Source of the DNA: Rhodospirillales bacterium
GTDB lineage: Bacteria > Pseudomonadota > Alphaproteobacteria > Rhodospirillales > Casp-alpha2
Length of the DNA stretch: 64,000 bases
NCBI GenBank assembly: GCA_017644185.1
Contig: JAEPMA010000001.1
Span: 62,001 to 126,000, forward strand
Direction of reading: 5' to 3'
The notes beneath the pieces were generated by a model. That model did no database searches and had not been told where the DNA came from. It saw nothing but the letters and a program-made list of their open reading frames with translations. The position numbers and the translations under genes are program-made. Shown piece by piece: positions 1-8,434 of the stretch (the first letter of the stretch is position 1; the number at the start of each line of letters is the position of its first letter).

Positions 1-384
1 GACGAACTCGCGCGCCATCTCGACAACTGCAAGATCCTTATCCTGAACCAGGCCCCACGACAGCTGACGGACATCAGCGGATCGATTGATCTTGCCCAGC
101 GAATGTCGCGAGCGCAGAGCAGAGGCCCGAAGACACTGATCATCATCTCCGATTTTGCCGAGGACCGCTCCCCGGAAGCGTACTCGGGCGAACTTGATCT
201 CAACGGGTTCTCCGTAATCATGATCTATCGTCTTCAGTCAGCATCGCCAAAACAGCAGCGCGAGATTGACCGAAACCTGAAGCACTGGTCGCAAAATTTC
301 AGAAAAGCGGGAGCGAAAGGCGTGTCGTCCATTCTGGAGAGCGGCCCTTTCGTGAACTTTGTACTTCGTGAGATTCTGGAATGA
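1..384 (+). CDS. vWA-like domain protein, C-terminal part (cut by window edge)
   Basis: The reading frame is open from base 1, so the N-terminus lies outside the window; about 127 residues remain. The strand TLIIISDFAED followed by a segment ending GFSVIMIYR looks like the later beta strands of a von Willebrand factor A fold, which commonly binds partner proteins through a metal site; the MIDAS DxSxS motif would be upstream and cannot be checked. The C-terminal helix is basic and contains W and AGA. Its stop overlaps the ATG of the next gene by 4 bases, so it belongs to the same operon as the membrane genes that follow. The vWA assignment is inference from motif shape; it could be another Rossmann-like fold. 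Confidence 0.55.
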   Translation, partial: DELARHLDNCKILILNQAPRQLTDISGSIDLAQRMSRAQSRGPKTLIIISDFAEDRSPEAYSGELDLNGFSVIMIYRLQSASPKQQREIDRNLKHWSQNFRKAGAKGVSSILESGPFVNFVLREILE

Positions 385-2135
385 GCCGACGCAGAAGAAA
401 GAGCAGAAGCAGGCAACCCCGTAACACATCTGAAGCAGACGATCCGGTTTCTGCATCGGAGCCGGATCAGACGACCGCGGACGCGCCGCAGGCAAACGAG
501 GACGTTGAGCCTGAATCGGGAAGTGAGACGGATGATCAGCCTGAAGATGCGGAAAACTCCGTTTCCAGCGATGACTTGGCGAAGGACCAAGGGACGGAAG
601 AAACGGAGACGATCGCGACAGGGGATGTTGAGGGCGGATCCTCAATGGCTCCGGAAGAAAAAAATGACGAGCCAGAACTGGCTGATCCGCCTGCAGAAAT
701 TGCCGGCAACGGGGCTCCGGATCTTTTCTCTGCCGAAGAGAAAGAATCCGATGCCGCAATTGCCGGTGGACCTCGGGAACATGAAGCGCTGGAAGCAGTG
801 TCCGGCGGTGACGCGGCAGAAACGCCGGAAGACCCAGAGCGCGTCGAGCCGTTGCACCCTGATGATGGCAAACCTGAGAGAGCTCCCCGACCATCAAGAT
901 CTCCGGGTGAGGTGGCGCGCAGCCTGAGACTGCGGTTTCTGCTATGCCTGCTGATTGGCGTCGGATGTATTGCGGCGTTTCCACACATCTGGTACCTGCC
1001 CGTTCTTTCAATGATGCTGTATCTCGCAGTCGGCTGGCAGGTTGCAAAGCGTCCGATCGAGAAAGACACCTTCGCCGACAGCATTTACTACATGGGATTT
1101 CTCTTTACTTTCGTTGCGCTCCTGTTTCTTGTCGGCCCGTTTTCTGCTGATGGCGATACGCTTGGCAGCAGGGATGTTATTGCCAAACTGGGGATCGCAC
1201 TTGTTACCACCGTCTTTGGCATGGCGACCCGGATCTGGGTTACGCACTTCAGCCAGATTTCCGAGAGCCCGGACGAGGAGTTGCGGGAGTCAGTCGCCAT
1301 CATTACCGCCCAGCTGCATGACGAACTGTCCAGCACTCTGGACGAGGTGCGGCGGCACCGGGAGGCGTCACTGCAGCACATCACCAGTCAGGAGGAGAAG
1401 TTTGGCGAAGTGCTCAGCAGCATGACCGATAACCTGAGGATGGAGATACAGGGACAGTCTACGGCGATGAACGAGTTCCGGGTCAGGATGCTGCAGGACA
1501 TACAGGCAAATCAGGAACTTGCGGGTGAGCAGCTCAGTGAGAGCCTCGGCTCGACCATGAGCGCGATCGGCCGCGAGCTCTCCGCGGCAATCGGGAAAAT
1601 TGATGCCGCGAGCGAGGTCCTGTCAGGGAAAATTACGGGCCTCTCGCTGCCGTCTGATCACCTGCAGAAAAAAATCGATGCCGCAGTAGCGCCGGCTATT
1701 GCGGAGATTGGCCAGTTTTCGACGGCGGTGAACGGGGTCGCGGCGTCAGCGAAGAAGCTCGAACAGCAGACTGACCAGCTCGGCTCCCAGCTCTCGGCAT
1801 CCGGGTCAGCCGTGAAGTCCATCGCGGACAATCTTGGCCGGGTTGGCGCGATTTCGGCCGCGGCAGAGGAGGCCAGGGCATCCCTTGAAAATGTAGCCGT
1901 CGCGGTTTCAAAGCTTGATGAGGCGGTCAACAGTATTCGCGACGGGGCGAAAGCGGCAGTAGACGGAAGGGTGGGCAGCCTGACCGATAGCGTCAATCGG
2001 GTGGAGGCGACCATTCGTGGGGTAAACACTTCCCTCGAGAACGTGAAAACCAGTACTGATGCACTGGGTCAGAAAACGGATGCGCTTCTTTCCGAGACTG
2101 TTGATCTGATCCGCAAAGAATTTCCGAAAGAATGA
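381..2135 (+). CDS. MotA/TolQ/ZorA-like membrane protein with acidic N-terminus and long coiled coil
   Basis: 584 residues in three blocks. Residues about 1-175 are a low-complexity, strongly acidic tail. Residues about 184-285 hold four likely membrane helices, the third and fourth around 235-253 and 266-283; the fourth has a G-rich, TT-containing face (IALVTTVFGMATRIW) typical of MotA/TolQ/ExbB channel proteins. Residues about 295-584 are a long coiled coil with repeated SSTLDEV, ENVAVAVSKLDEAV type heptads. ZorA of the Zorya phage-defence system has the same plan of channel helices plus a long cytoplasmic tail, so a proton-driven motor or sensor is likely. The start overlaps the upstream vWA-like gene (ATGA) and the stop overlaps the next gene. 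The acidic N-terminus is unusual for the family. Confidence 0.6.
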   Translation: MSRRRRKSRSRQPRNTSEADDPVSASEPDQTTADAPQANEDVEPESGSETDDQPEDAENSVSSDDLAKDQGTEETETIATGDVEGGSSMAPEEKNDEPELADPPAEIAGNGAPDLFSAEEKESDAAIAGGPREHEALEAVSGGDAAETPEDPERVEPLHPDDGKPERAPRPSRSPGEVARSLRLRFLLCLLIGVGCIAAFPHIWYLPVLSMMLYLAVGWQVAKRPIEKDTFADSIYYMGFLFTFVALLFLVGPFSADGDTLGSRDVIAKLGIALVTTVFGMATRIWVTHFSQISESPDEELRESVAIITAQLHDELSSTLDEVRRHREASLQHITSQEEKFGEVLSSMTDNLRMEIQGQSTAMNEFRVRMLQDIQANQELAGEQLSESLGSTMSAIGRELSAAIGKIDAASEVLSGKITGLSLPSDHLQKKIDAAVAPAIAEIGQFSTAVNGVAASAKKLEQQTDQLGSQLSASGSAVKSIADNLGRVGAISAAAEEARASLENVAVAVSKLDEAVNSIRDGAKAAVDGRVGSLTDSVNRVEATIRGVNTSLENVKTSTDALGQKTDALLSETVDLIRKEFPKE

Positions 2136-3049
2136 ACAGACGCTTTGGCATTCAGAAGCTTAGGGCGATCGAGCTATTCGGGATAAGCATTACCGAGATC
2201 CTGCTCCTCTTCATTATTACTCTTATTGTCTACACGCACTATGCGGAGCGGGAGTCCGTGACCGAGGTTAACGTCAGGGACAAGCGGATTGCCGAACAGG
2301 AAGAAGCGCTGGCTGATGCCAGAGGCGAGATTGCCAGACTGGAAGATACGGTTCTTGCACTCCGTCGAGGCAAGAGTGATCTGGAACGGGAACTGGAGGA
2401 CCTGAAGCAGCAGTACCGTGACCTGGCTTCCGTAATCAGGAAGTACCTGCTGCCGGATGGGCCGCTGACGCCGAGGATCGTGTCTGAGGCCCTGGAACAG
2501 TATGGTCTGGCAATTGACGGCAGCGTAAAGGATCGCGCCGAGCTGGTAAGGCAGATCGCCCGTCTCAAGCAGGAACTTGCAGAACTTCGCGCCATGGCTG
2601 GCGGACTGCAATCACAGCTCGCAGACCAGAAGCTAAGAAATGACCGGCTGGCAGGTACGCTCCGTACACTGAGGGGCGAAGGGCAGGGTAAGGGAACAGT
2701 CTATCCGCGATGTCTGGCGCCCGGGAAAGAAGCCCCGATCGAGTACCTTTATCGCGTGGTGATCCGAGGTGATGGTTACCAGTTTGATGCCCTCTGGCCG
2801 AAAAGCGAAGACCGCATCTATCTCGGCATTCCCGGAATTGGGGATATCGGAAGGAGCCGTCTGCTTAGCAGACGTTACCTCGTACGCTACGGAAACAGGG
2901 TTCTGAGATGGAGCGATGGACAGAACCCGCCATGCCGTTTCTTCGTCGACATTTTCCCGGAAACTGAAGCTGATACCGAATTTTTCCTCGGCGTGCGAAG
3001 GGTCGAGGGCTATTTTTTCAAGAATGAAAACCTGAGACCACCGGGATAA
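2132..3049 (+). CDS. Single-pass membrane coiled-coil protein, probable partner of the MotA-like channel
   Basis: 305 residues. One membrane helix at about 15-35 (ITEILLLFIITLIVYTHY) sits near the N-terminus, as in MotB, TolR, ExbD and ZorB. Coiled coil covers about 45-130 and 145-195. A compact C-terminal domain of about 90 residues follows, with a conserved-looking Cys-Arg-Phe-Phe segment and GYFFKNEN near the end. No OmpA-type peptidoglycan-binding motif is visible, which sets it apart from MotB and ZorB. It overlaps the upstream channel gene by 4 bases, so the two are translationally coupled and probably form one complex. The function of the C-terminal domain is unknown. Confidence 0.55.
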   Translation: MNRRFGIQKLRAIELFGISITEILLLFIITLIVYTHYAERESVTEVNVRDKRIAEQEEALADARGEIARLEDTVLALRRGKSDLERELEDLKQQYRDLASVIRKYLLPDGPLTPRIVSEALEQYGLAIDGSVKDRAELVRQIARLKQELAELRAMAGGLQSQLADQKLRNDRLAGTLRTLRGEGQGKGTVYPRCLAPGKEAPIEYLYRVVIRGDGYQFDALWPKSEDRIYLGIPGIGDIGRSRLLSRRYLVRYGNRVLRWSDGQNPPCRFFVDIFPETEADTEFFLGVRRVEGYFFKNENLRPPG

Positions 3050-3056
3050 TCTGAGA

Positions 3057-3305
3057 GTGCTGTTCACGTCTTCACGCCTGTCGGAAACAGACAGAAAAAT
3101 CCGGTCTCTGCGGGCGGCACTGGTGCGCGAAGTTCTCCGGAAGCGTGGGGTGAACGTCACCTTTCGGGATGCGACCATTGCGGTTTCGAAACAGGATATG
3201 GTTTCCGCCGTTGAAGCTCTGGCGGCAAAGAGCAGGGCGGTGCCGCTGTTCGACCAGATCATGCGGATCGTGTCACCATTCCTTGAAAGGCGAAAGAGGC
3301 GCTGA
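3057..3305 (+). CDS. Small basic protein at the end of the motor-like operon
   Basis: 82 residues, with a GTG start 7 bases after the preceding stop. The sequence is helical and basic: an N-terminal helix (RKIRSLRAALVREVLRKRG), a central strand-turn (VNVTFRDATIAV) and a C-terminal helix ending ERRKRR. No membrane helix or known domain is recognised. The tight spacing and shared strand place it in the operon of the vWA-like and MotA-like genes, suggesting a cytoplasmic regulator or assembly factor of that system. This is inference from position only. Confidence 0.4.
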   Translation: MLFTSSRLSETDRKIRSLRAALVREVLRKRGVNVTFRDATIAVSKQDMVSAVEALAAKSRAVPLFDQIMRIVSPFLERRKRR

Positions 3306-3883
3306 TCACTCAGGTTCCGTTGCCATTCGTCTCATCGCTTCGGATCAGAACAGATCGACTTTCATGAATGTCCGGGAGCTTGAGGTTCGACATATGGGTA
3401 GGAGCAATGCGTGGTATCCGATTTTGGGGAAATGAAGCAGCTGACGCCTCGCAACCTGGATGTAGTCCCGTCTGTCCAGGAACTCGATCTCGGCGTAAAG
3501 GTACCGGACCTTGCGACGGATCCGGCTGTAAGACGCCCTACGAACAGGGCTCCGGAATACCGCATCGTTGTACCGGAGCAGGCCCGTTACAATGCCCGCG
3601 GCCAGCGCCCGGGGATCATTCCGGACAAGTTTTTTTCTAATCAAGTCTGGCGCCTGACTGGCATCAATCCGGATGAAGACCCGGGGGCCGCTTCCCCCGC
3701 CCGGGTGGCCATGGATGTCAGCGGCAGCTCCTGGAGTCAGTACCTGGGGAGGCGGGTGTCTTGCGGGAGATCGTATCCACGTGGCCATGGCCGCTTTCCA
3801 TGTGATTGCTGGTGCATTGGTTACGGTGACATGATGCCGCATGCGACTCCAGCACTAACACAGAATTCTGCGAGGAATACAAA
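3306..3883. other. Gap without a confident gene; possible relic on the minus strand
   Basis: About 580 bases lie between the motor-like operon and the HNH gene. Both strands are open in mirror-image frames (minus 3345-3842, plus 3411-3908), but neither translation resembles a known protein. The minus frame has a plausible stretch rich in Arg, Tyr and Leu (LIRKKLVRNDPRALAAGIV) and slightly better third-position GC than the plus frame. No good ribosome site decides between them. It is most likely decayed coding DNA from an earlier gene. Confidence 0.3.
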
Positions 3884-4909
3884 ATGTCGAGAAGCTGGGC
3901 ACTGCTAACCATCGATGGGCCGACACAGTACGGCGGAAATACGGGCTACGATGACGATCTGACGGCGCTTTACCGGTATGACAGCAGCGTGCCGAACTGC
4001 CGCAACCTGCAGGAAGGCGATTTCGTGATTCTCAGGGACCGGAAGGATGCGCTGGGTGCTGCCATCGTCGAGACTATTGTCAGCCGGGAAGGACGGAAAC
4101 CACGTCGCCGTTGTCCGGAATGCGGGAAGACGAAGATCAATCCCCGCGAAACCCGGACCCCCAGGTGGCGTTGTAAGAGCTGCAGGCATGAGTTTGCGGA
4201 GCCGGTTACTGACGAAGCTGACGTAACACTCTTTGATGCCGGATACCGGGGTACGTTTGTCCCACTGGGCAGGGGAATAACGGCGCGTTCGGTCAAAGCC
4301 TCGGCGCTGCGTCCGAATGACCAGCTGGCGATAGAGGAAATTGATCCGTCCGCAATTGACTGGAGCAGGGTCGATAACGGCCAGAGGGTGCAGGAACTGC
4401 TGCGGTTCAGCCGTCACATGTCGTATGAGGTTCCGGATCCCGGAAGTGACCTGCCGGATACCGGCGCGGCCAATGGTGCCGATGGTGGAGAGACCGGCCG
4501 GGGTAATGCTGTCCGCGACCGGGTCCTGCGCGAGATTGCCGCACGTCGCGGGCAGGCCCGGTTCCGCAGGCAGCTGATACGGCGGTTCGGAGGACGTTTT
4601 GCGGTGACCGGCTGCGCCGTAACTGCCGCTCTTGAAGCAGCGCACGTTTCGCCCTACCGAACAGAGAGTGACAACGTGCCGTCGAATGGCATCCTGCTCC
4701 GCTCCGATATCCATACGCTGTACGATCTCGATCTCGTTGGCATCGACCCCGAGCATCTGACAGTCGTACTGCACCCTGAAATCACCGATTCACATTACGG
4801 GTCGATAGCCGGAAACCGGGCCGGGCCCGGCACTGACCGGATACTGGACGTGGCGCTGAGAGACCGTTGGCTCGCCTTTCGTATCCGGTGCCGGCAGCAG
4901 CTGGCATGA
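3884..4909 (+). CDS. HNH endonuclease with N-terminal zinc ribbon
   Basis: 341 residues. Residues about 1-70 form a beta-rich domain (EGDFVILRDR, LGAAIVETI) that could be an EVE/SRA-like base-reading module. A four-cysteine zinc ribbon follows at C77, C80, C97 and C100. The C-terminal 130 residues are an HNH nuclease of the type found in modification-dependent restriction enzymes: GRFAVTGCAV, then LEAAHVSPY, NGILLRSDIHTLYD and a closing helix. The gene faces the minus-strand GHKL operon tail-to-tail, 32 bases apart. The likely role is cleavage of foreign or modified DNA. The HNH call is firm; the N-terminal reader role is inference. Confidence 0.75.
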   Translation: MSRSWALLTIDGPTQYGGNTGYDDDLTALYRYDSSVPNCRNLQEGDFVILRDRKDALGAAIVETIVSREGRKPRRRCPECGKTKINPRETRTPRWRCKSCRHEFAEPVTDEADVTLFDAGYRGTFVPLGRGITARSVKASALRPNDQLAIEEIDPSAIDWSRVDNGQRVQELLRFSRHMSYEVPDPGSDLPDTGAANGADGGETGRGNAVRDRVLREIAARRGQARFRRQLIRRFGGRFAVTGCAVTAALEAAHVSPYRTESDNVPSNGILLRSDIHTLYDLDLVGIDPEHLTVVLHPEITDSHYGSIAGNRAGPGTDRILDVALRDRWLAFRIRCRQQLA

Positions 4910-4941
4910 CATTCCGGGTCGGAAACGGACAGCTGGCTGCG

Positions 4942-5676
4942 TCAGTCTGGTGACTGGGCCTGCCGGACGCACCGGTCCATGAACCCGTCGACAGCGTCGG
5001 CGGGCAGGCATTCGAACAGCAGGCCACCGCCCTCACGGTTCACGGATATCATGAACTTCCGGAAATTGATTTCTGATCCGGTAACCCATTCATCCCTTTC
5101 CATCGCGCGAAGAATGCCGTCAGCCAGTGCCCGGCGGCTGGCAGTCCTGCTGCGTTCGACAATGTTTGAGCGGATGTCGGCCCTCGAGAGCAGCATCTCA
5201 AGCGCTTCCAGATTGGTTCCCGGTCTTACGCGCTCAGCAATCCAGGCGTTCCACCAGAGCCGTGAAATTGCATTGTCGTCGCGCCGGCGGGTCATCGTCC
5301 TGGCGAAAAAATGGGTTCTCACCAGGTTATTATGCTCTTCCGGTTTCTCTCCGGCGAGCCAGCGCGCGCGCGTAAATTCGAGGCACTCGATGTGGGTCAG
5401 ACGTGCCCATATCCTCTCGTCGCAGGCGATGCTCGGGCGAAGCGCCCCGAGGGCGCGCCAGACGAGACGCGAGTTGCCAATCTCGGCCTCCGGTTTGCCG
5501 GAAGGGTCCAGGTCTGCAAGCGGTGAGAGATCGACCTCGGTATCGAGCCGGATCTCCCAGCCGGGTTGACGGGACAGGTCCGCAAAATCGCCTTCAAGGT
5601 ACCGGGGCATGTTGTCTGAAATGTTTGCCCGAAGGTCGTCGGTGACATTTTCGGAAAGGCACAGCAGGCGCGGCAT
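4942..5676 (-). CDS. Uncharacterised protein, last gene of the GHKL ATPase operon (possibly DUF6339-like)
   Basis: 244 residues from the ATG at 5676, chosen because AGGGAG lies about 8 bases upstream; a longer frame reaches 5754 but would overlap the upstream gene. The sequence is helical with a conserved-looking core around RLVWRALGALRPSIACDE, WARLTHIECLEFTRARWL, and a second helical half with WWNAWIAERV. It reminds me of DUF6339-type proteins seen beside restriction genes, but I cannot confirm this. The stop of the upstream gene lies 5 bases away, so it is part of one operon with the genes up to 9064. No catalytic motif is visible. Confidence 0.5.
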   Translation of the reverse strand: MPRLLCLSENVTDDLRANISDNMPRYLEGDFADLSRQPGWEIRLDTEVDLSPLADLDPSGKPEAEIGNSRLVWRALGALRPSIACDERIWARLTHIECLEFTRARWLAGEKPEEHNNLVRTHFFARTMTRRRDDNAISRLWWNAWIAERVRPGTNLEALEMLLSRADIRSNIVERSRTASRRALADGILRAMERDEWVTGSEINFRKFMISVNREGGGLLFECLPADAVDGFMDRCVRQAQSPD

Positions 5677-5681
5677 GGTTG

Positions 5682-6515
5682 TTACTCCCTGAATTCCGGA
5701 CAGTTGTGAATCTGGCGGTACGGTGCCTCGAGAAGTTTCTGTGCTGACGGCCATGGTTCATCATTCATGACGTCGATCCCGAGGTGCTCGCACTTGGCGG
5801 AAAAGATGTGATGCCAGCGCTTTCCTTCGTAAACTCCACCACCGTCCCGCATGCTCGAGATTGTCTGCATGACAGCCGGCAGGAACACGCTGTTCAGCGT
5901 GATTGCCGGGCCGAACGTGGCGTCACGAAGCTGGTTCACGGATTCGTAAATGTCGTCCGCGACCAGAACCGTGATCCGGTCGGACTCGAGGTCGAGTGCA
6001 AACGTTCCCGCCTCGAGTTCTTCCGCACGGGCGATCGAGAAGATCGTTTCCATTTCCCGGAGTTTCTCCCGGCCGGCGCTGATTATCTCCTCCGGGCCAA
6101 ACGCGATCACGGCGCCGGCCGGAAAGGAGAGAGGACCATCACCGAACTCGGGATGGCAATTTTCGGCCGGGAAATCACTGACCGGCCGGCGTGTCCAGAC
6201 CATTGGCCTCAGAACCACCCGGCCGCTCAGCGCGCCGGCCGGAAACTCAAGGACGGCATCCGCAAGTGACAGCTCCATGAGTTCGGAGAAATAGGTTTCC
6301 TGACAGGTCACGTATATGCCCGCGGCCGCATCGCCATCATCAACAAGCTTCCTGATGCCGGGCTCGTCAAGCTCAAGCGAGTATCGAAGAAGCAGCGTCG
6401 CCTTCTCCGGATTTTCGGCGATCTCGGGGACGAACGTGAAGCTTCCGGCCGCATAGTCGTCCGTCCCTTCCTGCAGCACTGGCCACGGAAAACGGCTCGC
6501 ATCGGTAATTCTCAT
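5682..6515 (-). CDS. Uncharacterised protein of the GHKL ATPase operon
   Basis: 277 residues. The N-terminus (MRITDASRFPWPVLQEGTDDY) leads into a beta-rich half with several strand-turn-strand pairs, and the C-terminal half is helical and ends in a region with HHIFSAKCEHLGIDVMNDE, then WPSAQKLLEAPYRQI. No membrane segment or catalytic signature is recognised. Its ATG overlaps the stop of the GHKL ATPase gene (ATGA), so the two are translationally coupled and likely act together. It could be a substrate-recognition or scaffold subunit; this is inference from coupling. Confidence 0.5.
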   Translation of the reverse strand: MRITDASRFPWPVLQEGTDDYAAGSFTFVPEIAENPEKATLLLRYSLELDEPGIRKLVDDGDAAAGIYVTCQETYFSELMELSLADAVLEFPAGALSGRVVLRPMVWTRRPVSDFPAENCHPEFGDGPLSFPAGAVIAFGPEEIISAGREKLREMETIFSIARAEELEAGTFALDLESDRITVLVADDIYESVNQLRDATFGPAITLNSVFLPAVMQTISSMRDGGGVYEGKRWHHIFSAKCEHLGIDVMNDEPWPSAQKLLEAPYRQIHNCPEFRE

Positions 6516-8419
6516 GGCTTCTGCTCCCCGGGGGCATCCGGGCCGGATTCCAGTTCAACCGGACCGCCGTACGGGCGGTCAAACGTGACCTCCAGAGAGG
6601 TCCGTTCGCCGGCACTCACGTCGACCACGAGTTTCCCGCCATCAAGACGGCCGCGGTCAGTGCCTGTCAGCACGAGCTGTTCGTCATTGTTGACGCCGAC
6701 TGCATTCAGCGTAAGAACGGCGTTACCCGTTTCGGACGGCGTAAAGAACAGCCGTCGCCGGGTGTTGTCTCCATCCCCGCAGGGGACGGCGCGGAAGCCG
6801 GATATGCCGAGGCGGCGGTTGCGGCCGCGGGTGCCGGTCCCCTGTCCGTCACCTTCGCCGCCGCCACCGCCGCCGCCACCGCCGCCGCCGCCGCCACCGC
6901 CGCCGCCGCCGCCACCGCCGCCGCTACCGCCGCCGGTACGGGTGACCGCCGTGCGGCGCCTCACTCTCGTCCCGGGTGTATAGACGATCGCTTCCGGATC
7001 GTCCTCATCGCTTTTCGGCGCATCCGGCTCGACGTCGCCGGAATCGGCGAAGTAACGTGCCAGCTCATCGACATCGACCTCCGATTCATGCTCCTGTTTT
7101 GCGATGCTTCTGATGGCGTCGCGGATCTCTGTTGCGAGACGCTGCATGGCGGTTCGTGCCCGGTCACGCGTCTCCGGGTCCTTGATCCGTTCCGCCGAAA
7201 GACTGTCATGACGCGGGTTTTCCATCCGGCGGATCAGCCCGCTTCCGTCTTTGGATAGCGGTTTCACGGTGGCGACAAAGTCCCTGTAAAGGGGGAACCG
7301 GAGAAAAGAGTCCCCGAAGTTCTCGAGGGTGCCGGTAATGGCCATCCCGTTCCTGAGCAGCTGCATGCGCTTCGGAAGACCATCACGAACAAGCACCCTG
7401 ATTTCCACTTCGCCCAGATCGGCGATTTCGGCGACGGTTACTGCGGCATCATCGGAGCCGAGGCACTCGAGCATCGCCCGGGCTTCCTCAAACGGCTCTT
7501 CGCGACTCCTCTCGCGCGCCACCTGTGCGATTTCCTCTCCGGTGAAAAGGCCGGAAAGGGTATGCCGGTTGATGACTATTTCGTTGCCGTCAATTGTAAA
7601 CTCGAGCTCGCCGTCATTGACGGCGGCATAGAAGTTGATCATCAGCGAACAGGCGAGCCGCTCGCGCCACGATTCATCCCCGGGGAACCCGGTCACGAAT
7701 ACGGAAGTTCCGTGCTCCGTCCGCCGCATCCATTCCGGTACGAGTGAAGGGTCGTCGACCGGCTCGAAGCCTAATCCCCAGAGCCCGGTTGCACGCCGGG
7801 GTGCGCCATCACCATCCGTGTGCGAAACGAGAATGGACTTCCCCTGGGCGAGAGAGGAGTCTGCGCCGGATCCCGGATCACGATAGATCGTTGAATAGAA
7901 GACGGTCTGCAGGTCGGAGAGGGCAAATGGTGCGTTCTTGCCAATCCCGAACGACCCCCCGGCATCTTCCGCTTTGTCTTCACTGACGCCGGAGCCCTTG
8001 AGCAGTGCATGGAACCGGGTCCCCTCGACGCAGGGGCCTGTCAGGCCGAGCGTGTTGTAATCGGAAATCTCCAGAATGGCGATCGTCTCTCTGGAGACGA
8101 CATCCCTCGCGCGGCTGAAGAACTCGATTTCACGCTCGGACTTCGCGGCGGCGGCCTTTTCGAGGCAGCGGTCGACCGTATCCCGGAGAGTCTCGATGCC
8201 CGGGAAATCGTCGGCCGCGATTTCGAATGCGTGGAAGGCGAGACGGACGGGACGTTCAGACTGTGCATCGTTACTGTTCTGTCCGGTTTCGCGTCCGGTG
8301 GATGCGTAAGGAGTATCGCGATAGGTCTCGATCCCGGCATGCCCGAGCCCTTCGTTCTCTCCGGCCGGGTTCGGGAAGAAGGTGAGTGCCGGCAGAACAC
8401 CGGTTTCGGTCGAATCCAT
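6512..8419 (-). CDS. GHKL (MutL/MORC/Hsp90-type) ATPase with polyglycine linker
   Basis: 635 residues. The Bergerat-fold ATP site is readable: an N box ETGQNSNDA at 44-52, a G1-like box SDYNTLGLTGP at about 119-129 and a G2 box GGSFGIGKNAPF at about 154-165. The G1 box deviates from the usual DxGxG. A second domain with RNGMAITG and the acidic-basic middle region precedes a run of about 26 glycines (residues about 497-523), after which a C-terminal beta-rich domain of about 110 residues follows. Related ATPases are known in restriction-modification neighbourhoods and are considered ancestors of MORC proteins. It overlaps the next gene by 4 bases and lies 15 bases from the one before it. The likely role is ATP-driven clamping on DNA in phage defence. 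Confidence 0.7.
   Translation of the reverse strand: MDSTETGVLPALTFFPNPAGENEGLGHAGIETYRDTPYASTGRETGQNSNDAQSERPVRLAFHAFEIAADDFPGIETLRDTVDRCLEKAAAAKSEREIEFFSRARDVVSRETIAILEISDYNTLGLTGPCVEGTRFHALLKGSGVSEDKAEDAGGSFGIGKNAPFALSDLQTVFYSTIYRDPGSGADSSLAQGKSILVSHTDGDGAPRRATGLWGLGFEPVDDPSLVPEWMRRTEHGTSVFVTGFPGDESWRERLACSLMINFYAAVNDGELEFTIDGNEIVINRHTLSGLFTGEEIAQVARERSREEPFEEARAMLECLGSDDAAVTVAEIADLGEVEIRVLVRDGLPKRMQLLRNGMAITGTLENFGDSFLRFPLYRDFVATVKPLSKDGSGLIRRMENPRHDSLSAERIKDPETRDRARTAMQRLATEIRDAIRSIAKQEHESEVDVDELARYFADSGDVEPDAPKSDEDDPEAIVYTPGTRVRRRTAVTRTGGGSGGGGGGGGGGGGGGGGGGGGGGEGDGQGTGTRGRNRRLGISGFRAVPCGDGDNTRRRLFFTPSETGNAVLTLNAVGVNNDEQLVLTGTDRGRLDGGKLVVDVSAGERTSLEVTFDRPYGGPVELESGPDAPGEQKP
6853..6930 (-). 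repeat. GGC/GGT triplet repeat encoding polyglycine
   Basis: On the + strand this reads as an almost uninterrupted run of gcc with scattered acc triplets, giving glycine after glycine in the GHKL ATPase. Triplet runs like this can change length by slippage without changing frame. It links the ATPase part to the C-terminal domain. Confidence 0.85.
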
Positions 8420-8434
8420 TGCTGCTTCTCCGTG

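Noticed and set aside
238..1047. 269-residue minus-strand frame opposite the acidic tail of the MotA-like gene
   Set aside because: It is a shadow of the low-complexity acidic region; no recognisable domain and no ribosome site.
6585..6983. Plus-strand frame with a long proline run
   Set aside because: It is the complement of the polyglycine linker in the GHKL ATPase.
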